Origin: Ficedula albicollis
Taxonomy: Eukaryota; Chordata; Aves; Passeriformes; Muscicapidae
Reading direction: 5' to 3'
NCBI RefSeq assembly: GCF_000247815.1
Contig: NC_021675.1
Coordinates: 67,856,193-67,920,192 of the forward strand
Length of the DNA: 64,000 nt
Numbering within the stretch: the first letter of the stretch is position 1; every line of letters starts with the position of its first letter. Positions 56,131 through 64,000 of this stretch are shown here, piece after piece. Under the pieces are notes generated by a model, which was not told where the DNA came from, made no database searches, and saw only the letters and a list, made by a program, of their open reading frames with translations. The position numbers were made by a program, and so were the translations under genes.

Positions 56131-58265
56131 TCATGGCAATATCTGGGAGCCTGGCTGAATGAGGGAATGCAAATCTGGATGTTCATGCAAGACTGAGTTA
56201 CACGTTGTCGCTGAGTTAAATCAGTTGCTAATTTAGCAAGGGAAGTGAAATGTATGGGGGATTCTGCTCTGGGTGCTGAAATTATGGATTGACATTCTGT
56301 AGAGTTTCACCCCTGACCATGTTTGTGTTTAATTGGAATTCCCCACAGCTGTGACTGCAGTCAGTGCAGCCTGTGGGACCACTCTGAAGTGCAAAATTTA
56401 ATTATGGCTTAATGTGACCGTGTTATAAGTTTTTACATCTGTCAGACAAGTTGCTTCCTTCCTTACTGCCTCTGCTGTTTCTATAGCTTTCTAAATTGTC
56501 TTTGCTTTGCTGCAGAATATATTCAGAATTTTTATATCCCTAACAAAGAAAGAGGTAGCATTTCATTGAAATCAGCAGTGCTCCTGGCCTATATTGATTC
56601 AGTAGCACTTACTATTTATATAATAATTTAGGAGACTTTGCTGTAGTTTATGAAGGAAATATTTATCAGAATTCTTAATTAATGGCTGATGAAAATGATG
56701 TGCCCAAGGCTCATAACACTTGTTCATAATATAAAAAAAATAAGCCTCATTTAATTTTGCTTGCACCAGAGTCCCTGCTCACTGGGATGTACTGCATGTA
56801 ATCTAATTATTTTAAACCTTGCTTTATAGTGCAGTGTACTATACTTAAAACTAGAGCCATATCCATTAATTAATACAGTTTTTATTGTTCTCTGTTTATC
56901 TGATTATCATCCCCAATTCATTACAAATGTTCTCATGAGAATTTTCCTTGTACAGAATTTGTAACTATTGTATTGACCCTCTGTAGTACCAGCACATTAC
57001 AGTAAACAGTATAAAGTATCATCTGTGATGAGGATTCTTCCATTCCCTTGCTCATCACAGTCCTGTCCAACATATGTCATATAATCATTCATTTTACACA
57101 AGTTTTCTGTGTACAAGTCAGGTACAACTCATAAAAAAGCAGTCTGGGCTCTTTTCATAGTGTTGCCAGAGATGGAATTATTTTGATTTATAGGGTGGAT
57201 TAACTCCATTATAAAACAAATATATGAAGTGGGTAGCTGTATAATTTCATGGCTGAAGCTTGATCCAAATGATTTTGTATGTTGGCTTTGATATTCTAAT
57301 CATGTATATATGGACCTGATCAATAGCATGAGCCACATCCCAAACTCAGAGAGGGTGAGAGGCCAGTGAGAGGAATCTCATGCTGATATCAAACTGGATT
57401 AATTTCTCTCAGGAAGAGCATGTATTTTCTCCTGAATTGTAGAAAGAGACTGAGAGTATAGCTAAAAGAAAACATTTCAGGTGGTCAGAGGGGAACACTA
57501 GTGGGAGTATCTAGAATAAAAATGAAGATTCTGGAGTGAGGAAATAATGTAAAATATTTTCTCAATCTCTTTACATGATTTATTGCATCCCAAGGGTCCT
57601 ATTAAAACTTTATACACACTTGTCATCTCAATCTCATTCTTGTTTAGAATTTCTGCAGAAATATTCTTTTATTCTTCCCACAATTTTGTCCAAGACAGAA
57701 TTAATGGATTTTGTACATTTTCTGGGATTTCTGGATGTCCTTCCCATCAGACACTGTGATCAGAGTGCAGGAACTCTGAAAATTGTTGATTTAGCTGCTA
57801 CAAATGCAGCCCAAAAGAGAGAGAGAATCTCCAAACATTCCCTGTCAAAGATTAGCTGAAGTGGAAGTGCTGCAGGATTTCAAACTAACCTTGTTCCCTC
57901 TTAGGTGGGAACTGGGAAAAGCAGATCTGTTGTGGTCCAGGCTGGGACACCCTCACTTTTTGCTGCTCCTGCAGGAGGCAAGTTGAATTTGTGTCAGAGT
58001 AAACCTGTTCCTCCTTTCCTTTCAGCTCAGCATCAGAGATCACCTCCCCAGTCACCTCCTCCAGCATAAAAAGATGCTCTCCACACAATCATATTAATGG
58101 AGAGATTAATAATACTCTGGGAACTCCTGGAAACTGCCCACTCCAACCCTCCCACCATGGGTTTTCCAGAATCCTCTGATCCTCTGCCATGAGAAAATCC
58201 TTGGATATCTGATCAGATGTGCAATATCTCCACCCACCTTTCAATTTCACAAATACCTAATTTTT
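56131..58265. other. Noncoding DNA, possible conserved element
   Basis: No gene is recognised. The part at about 56390-57010 is AT-rich but complex, with ATTAATTAAT and TAATTATTT motifs and no simple repeats, so it could be a conserved noncoding element. This is an impression only. Confidence 0.3.
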
Positions 58266-58300
58266 TTCCCTGGGTTTTTTTGTTTGTTTGGTTGGCTTTT

Positions 58301-58912
<612 letters not shown>

Positions 58913-59060
58913 GGGGTTTTTTGGGTTTTTTTTGTTTGTTTGGTTTTTTTTTTTTTTTTTTGGTTGTTGGTTTGATTTGATTTGGTTTGGTTTGGGTGGA
59001 GATTTTTTGTTTGTATCTTTTGGGGCTTAGGGTTTTGTTTCTTTGGGGATCATTTTGGTT
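58913..59060. repeat. G/T-rich degenerate tract downstream of the GTT array
   Basis: T runs, GGG blocks, GTTT and GGTTT units, with C nearly absent. It looks like a degenerate extension of the simple-repeat array, and a shorter G/T-rich stretch also precedes it (58274-58296). Confidence 0.8.
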
Positions 59061-59127
59061 TCTTTCCCCTTTGTATTAGAACTATTGGGTTTGATGCTAT
59101 CTCCTATGTTCAGCAGAACAGAAGCAG

Positions 59128-59182
59128 TAATAATAATAACAATAACAATACTACTACTACTACTAATAATAATAATAACAAC
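59128..59182. repeat. (TAA)n/(CAA)n/(CTA)n compound microsatellite
   Basis: Blocks of TAA, AACAAT, CTA and TAA units in series, ending in ACAACAC. It reads as polyasparagine or polythreonine in frame, without gene evidence. Confidence 0.95.
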
Positions 59183-62100
59183 ACTCCTGGTATCCCTTAG
59201 GGGTTAATCTGTTAATTCACTAAAGTTTGCATTCTCAGAGCCCTTTTCACCCTCAGTTTCTGAGTCATCAGTGTTTCTGTTGGGACTTTTGGGTCACAGT
59301 GACAACCCAGCAGCTGCCTTCCCAGTCAGTGGAAACATTCCTGGCCAAAATGTTCCAGGCAATCCCAGATGATGCATCACAGACAAGCAGTCCCCATTTT
59401 TGTTGGCTTTAGCTCCTGTGGGCTGTTGACAGAGGTGAAATATCAAGCAGTATAGGCATGGAAAGACACAAATAAGTGTCTTCCTCTGTCTCCTCTTGGG
59501 TTTTATCTGTCAGCAACTCCATTAGGTGTAGTTTAACTGAGCCTGGCCCAAGGCTGTGTAAGGTCTGTCTGGTTAAGCCTGCATGTTAGCCTTTGTCTTA
59601 GGAGAAGCTTTATCTGAATTGTGCAATATCTTTTCTTTCTACTCACAGACTGTGGAATTTAGTGCTTTTTTTTGTGGCCTGGAGCTAATTTCCCAAGTTC
59701 CTAAAACCAGCTCCTTCCTGAAAGATTATCACAGGTACACTGAGGCCGTTTACTCTGTACAAAGGGAGCAGAGACATTCAAATCCCTAATCCTGTGCTAA
59801 CCCAGGTGGAGGGGACAACATGGACATGTTAAACTGCTCTGAAATCTCTGTATTTGCATCTTCCACCTGATTAAGCAAAGGGATTTAGTGCCAGATCCAG
59901 TGTCACGTTAGTGTGGTTCACAGACATCAGGCCCAATTTGCACTTGGTGAAATTGTCTGAGCTATGGGGAGCTTGGGTGATCCTCTGTCAGAAATGCATC
60001 TTTTGATACTTTGCATTTCACCTGACAATAGTGTGTGTTCTGCATGCACGAGGGACCCTTTGGAAACTTCCTTCTTGCATGATGTGACGTTCTGCTGGGA
60101 GTAAGGCAAGCTTTTTGTCAGAAAACTTTTCTGACCCAAATGGTACTTCTGACACAACACAGGTCCAAACCTGCCCAGCTTAGACTCTGTTGGATGGAAG
60201 GATTAATGAGCTTTTTCACCTCCCTGCACAAAACTTCTTGGCTGGTATTTAGAAGGCACTTCTACCCCATTCCAATTCCTCTCCCATTTTGTATGCAACA
60301 GTGGTGCACACAGTATCAGTGCAGCTGCTTCAGAAATCCTAATGGCTCTGCAGATCCACTGGAGTCCTCAAGTAACAAGTGAACAGCAATAGAGCAGAAG
60401 TAGGTGGGAATACTTTGGACTTTATTTGAAATTAGAATTAATTTTTCAAGAAAAACCCTATTGATGATAGCTCCTACTGTGAAAAATGTTCTATTGGTAA
60501 ATTTGCTTTGCTTTTTAATAGTTTTGATATATCAAACACCTTTTCTTATTAAAAACATTAATTTATTTTTTATCATTTAGTTAAAATGAGAATTTAAATG
60601 GCAACTATATTAAAATTAAAAGTGAAAATGTTAAATTCTTGGAAAAGTTACAAGGTAAACAGCAGGTTCTCTATATCCTGATAGCATTTATGTCCAGGTT
60701 TCACTGCGTTCAGAAATACATTTTAGACACACACAGTGTTTTCCTCATTGAGTTCAAAAGTGGCACAAAGGTGAAGCACAAGTGTTGGTAACATACAAGT
60801 AATCACAGAAAATTTTAAAATTATTTCCTGTGGCCTGTATATCCCTGGGGGCAAAAGAACTACTGACATTATTTGTATACCCATTCCAAAACATTCATAC
60901 AAAATTATGTGCTTATAAATTGCAAAATAAAAACATTCTGGTCTCTGGTTGGTTATTTTTGCATAACTCAACTTCATGTTCTGACTCTCCATCATTCTCC
61001 ACAGAGCTTCCTTTTGTAACAAAGTGTAAAAAACTTAATTCTGACATATATTTTAAATGTATTTTGATATTTATCTCATCACATACCCTTGTTAGTATTC
61101 ATCACACATAATGACACATTTCCACAGTTCAGCATCACACTTAAGAATGTGTTGAATTTGAAGCAGTCCAAGTGTCCCAAAACAGATGAGAATGAACTTG
61201 AATTTCATGCAGAATCAGGATTACAATAATGTTTACATTAAATGAAGTTATGCTTTCCCCTCTTCTGCTGCATAGGCATTAATCATCCATGAAATCTTTC
61301 AGTTTCCCTCAAATATGATTTTGTTTAAGTGCCTTGCATCAATTCATGCTCTCGCTGCTTCCTCATAAATTCAGGGTAATTTCTTTGATCAGTAATAGCT
61401 TCTTCACACAGCTCCTGCCTTCTGTTTAACCAAGATCCATTACATTTGCAAAGGGGCTGCTTGGCTGACCAATTTATTTTCATATTGTTTACAGACTTCT
61501 CATGTTTTTTAACTTGAGTCCATCCTTATCACTCATCTACATTTAAAAATTTGCACCTGATGTGTGCTATACAGTTTCTGGTTCAAAACGGCGCAGCACA
61601 TGCAGCTTGTATGTATAAAACATAGATAGTTGTGAACATTTGAAATTTTGCCACATATTTGATAACTGATTTTGTAAAAACTTCTCTAGTGTAAAATGTC
61701 TTTTTTTTTGGTGGTTCCCACGAGTAGCAGTTTACTTTGATTGCTTTACTTTGCATTTACAGAGTATTTGAGAAATCAGAACTAAAATTGAGAATGACTA
61801 GCTGATGTCACCAGATTAACCAGCTGCAATGTGGAAATGCTCTTGCTGGCAGTGCACATGTGAACACGACCTTTGATGTTTGCTGTAATATATAGATACG
61901 TATTTGAAAGCAGCAAGAATTAGAACTATGGTCCTCATTTGGGGAAGCAGATGAACAGTCCTTCTCTGGACATCTGTCTCTCAAGCATTAATTCCTACAC
62001 ATCATCAAGAGAAGCCATTTAGACAAATGCATAAATTGGATGGAATATTCCTTTTCCACAAGTGCCATAACTGCAAGTGCCTCCTTGATGGAGTTATTTA

Positions 62101-63067
62101 TAGGGAGCTCCCCACCACTTCTACTTTTGCGTGAACAGAAGAAAAAATAGAAATCAGTAATCACCCTCTTCAGGATGGGGTTAAGAGTTTGCCCAGAGAA
62201 AATGATTTCTAACAAAATCTATTTGACTGCAAGTCAGAAGGAATAGAATTTGATGTTATTGCAAAAAAATTACTACAAGCCTTGCTGCTTTCTTTTTCTC
62301 TTAAAAGATGTCCTCATTAACACCACTGTCACAAAGATACATGGCATACAAATCATAGCTTTATATCTCTATGAAATATTTATGTGCAGAATGTTTTCCT
62401 CCCATTTTAATTAGAGGTACTTAGCTAATCATTAATATAGCTCTGCCTGTGTAGCACAGTGCTCCTCCCAGCCCCAGGTTGGTGGTGGTTTGATATGGAA
62501 AGGCTGGCTCCAGTGTTGTTCCAGTAGTTGTGATCAGCCAAAGCACCAGTGTGATTGTAAAACCCTCAGGACAACTTTCCTACTGCCTGAGAATTCACTT
62601 CTCCATCTCCCATTTCCCTCCTGTGGCAGCTCTCAGGAAGGTCATTGTAAAATATTCAGTCTGAGCAGCACAGGATTTATTCTGGCCACAATGCAAATCA
62701 CTCAGCCAGCCTCAGACCAATTAATTTGACATGTTTTTCATATTTATGCATAACTAAGATTTAAAAAAAAAAAGTCATATATAGAAATGTTAAAGTTAGT
62801 TACTGATTATGTGTTAAGTGAAAATACCCAGAACTATGAAAATGCAAACAAGCCATCTTCATGATAAATTAAAAGAGCAAAAATTGTCGTGTAAGATTTC
62901 ACTCAAGAAAGATAAAAATATGAGAATAGTGATGAAGAACCAACCAACCAAATAAAAAAGAAAAGCCAAGAAATGGCAGTCACATATATAATGAGAAAAA
63001 TTCACCAGGTAAAACCAGTAAGAACTACAGAGAATTGTGGGGGGAAAAAAGTCTCTGTCTGGAGGGA
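59183..63067. other. Noncoding DNA, no gene recognised
   Basis: About 3.9 kb in which I see no gene, RNA or transposon I can support. Frames are under 100 codons. Confidence 0.5.
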
Positions 63068-63199
63068 CACCATACACACATCTGGGGTGTTTAAAATCAA
63101 GTTTACTGTAAATATTAATATCTTCTTTTCTGATGCACCATACACACATCTGGGGTGTTTAAAATCAAGTTTACTGTAAATATTAATATCTTCTTTTCT
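63068..63199. repeat. 64-bp direct duplication with 4-bp spacer
   Basis: Copies at 63068-63131 and 63136-63199 begin caccatacacacatctggg and end tcttcttttct. They are identical as far as I can see and are separated by gatg (period 68). Confidence 0.95.
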
Positions 63200-63218
63200 C
63201 TTTTGTCTTCTTTTGTCT
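63199..63218. repeat. 10-bp tandem repeat following the 64-bp duplication
   Basis: tcttttgtct occurs at 63199-63208 and 63209-63218, starting on the last base of the preceding repeat copy. Confidence 0.85.
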
Positions 63219-64000
63219 CTTTTATAAACAATAAACTATGTGTGCATTTTTGATGGTCTAACCACACTCTGTCCTGTAATTAGTGTTTTGAATCCACCCC
63301 ACACATTGAGTATAATTTTTATTTGCATTTCATCTTTCAGTTGGAAAGAGAATTTGGGTGACATTAATTGATGTTTTCAGAGACTCCTGTATTCCTGTTT
63401 CTTTTGAAAAACTTAGGCTCTAGAGAGATGCTTTTAGAGAGATACTTTTGAAACGACAAGCACAAAGGAGAGTGGAAGGTGGGATTTAAGCTGTTAAGCT
63501 GAGTGAAGTTTTGTTGGAAATCAACTTTTTATTTGGCAGAGGCAGCACTGGTTCAAGTAAAGGTGCAGGAGTTCTTACTCCAACTCATGCTCTTTACACA
63601 GATGGCTGCAATCTCCCCAGCAAATTTGACTGCTCTGTGCCTCGATTTTCCTCTATAAAATGTTTATTAGTACACTCTGCATGCATGCATACAATATTTA
63701 GAAACAGAGTAGATGCATATATATGCATATACACATATGCAAATCATGGATTTCAGCACAACTGATGGAATTCGGTGACTGAGTGTTGCATTTTTACATG
63801 TTTCATGTTAATGTGTGTTGCAAAACATGGGAACAAGGGAAGTTCCTGTTTGACAGGAAAGCAGTCTTCACCTTGAAGATTTAACGCTGGAAAAGGGCCC
63901 CAACCCTTCACAGCTTATAGGTTTGGGATTTACTCAGGCATTTCTTGTCCAGCGTTGGTAACTGGCTTCCCTTTGGTGTAGAAGCAGTGTTGTACCTGCA
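63219..64000. other. Noncoding DNA with alternating purine-pyrimidine patch and octamer
   Basis: No gene is recognised. The stretch at 63678-63740 is rich in GCATGCAT and ATATGCAT steps, including a 16-nt perfect palindrome (63713-63728) and an exact ATGCAAAT octamer (63737-63744). The functional meaning is unknown. Confidence 0.4.

Noticed and set aside
58128..58190. Possible CR1-like piece (ccactccaaccctcccaccatggg)
   Set aside because: Only a short CR1-like block. No terminus or second conserved block in the right position.

Overview
This window looks like noncoding vertebrate DNA, most likely from a bird. The main evidence is a set of CR1 LINE fragments on both strands. Several keep the CR1 3' end, with the ATTCTRTG-type 8-mer terminus preceded by the 'gtcccttccaac..' or 'ttggaaggg..' block. 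CR1 is the dominant retroelement of birds and also occurs in crocodilians and turtles, so 'bird' (perhaps a passerine, from the look of the CR1 3' tails) is an inference. The sequence is AT-rich, with long stretches lacking any recognisable exon. I found no protein-coding gene, tRNA, rRNA or CRISPR array that I can support. The longest open frames are translations of homopolymers or trinucleotide repeats, or are chance-like frames.

Layout. 1-18 kb: plain AT-rich DNA with one 46-bp duplication, one A/C/A homopolymer block (8452-8603), an A/C-rich tract near 15.3 kb and two perfect hairpins. 18-20 kb: two CR1 pieces. 21.9-22.4 kb: a run of 397 C bracketed by 26-bp direct repeats. 23.0-24.3 kb: a 647-bp tandem duplication. 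26.6-30.1 kb: 165-bp and 99-bp duplications and a CR1 piece. 30-36.9 kb: featureless apart from a pyrimidine-rich stretch. 36.9-44 kb: a 63-bp duplication, two CR1 3' ends and simple repeats. 46.4-50.1 kb: a 790-bp near-identical tandem duplication carrying an old CR1 fragment, chained to a 64-bp duplication, then an 85-bp/62-bp chained pair. 50.9 kb: CR1. 53.7-54.3 kb: a 553-nt pure pyrimidine block (T44 C479 T30). 55.2-55.6 kb: a 99-bp/94-bp chained duplication pair. 56.0 kb: CR1. 58.3-58.9 kb: about 204 uninterrupted GTT units. 63.1 kb: a 64-bp duplication.

The most notable property is structural. At least twelve adjacent direct duplications, each with exactly two copies and nearly identical, lie in 64 kb. 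Several are chained as A-A-B-B with the B unit starting inside the last bases of the second A. The second notable property is three very long poly(C) tracts, each set in an A or T homopolymer. Either could reflect real recent mutation (template switching, slippage) or assembly error. The sequence alone cannot decide, and read-level checks are given in the findings.
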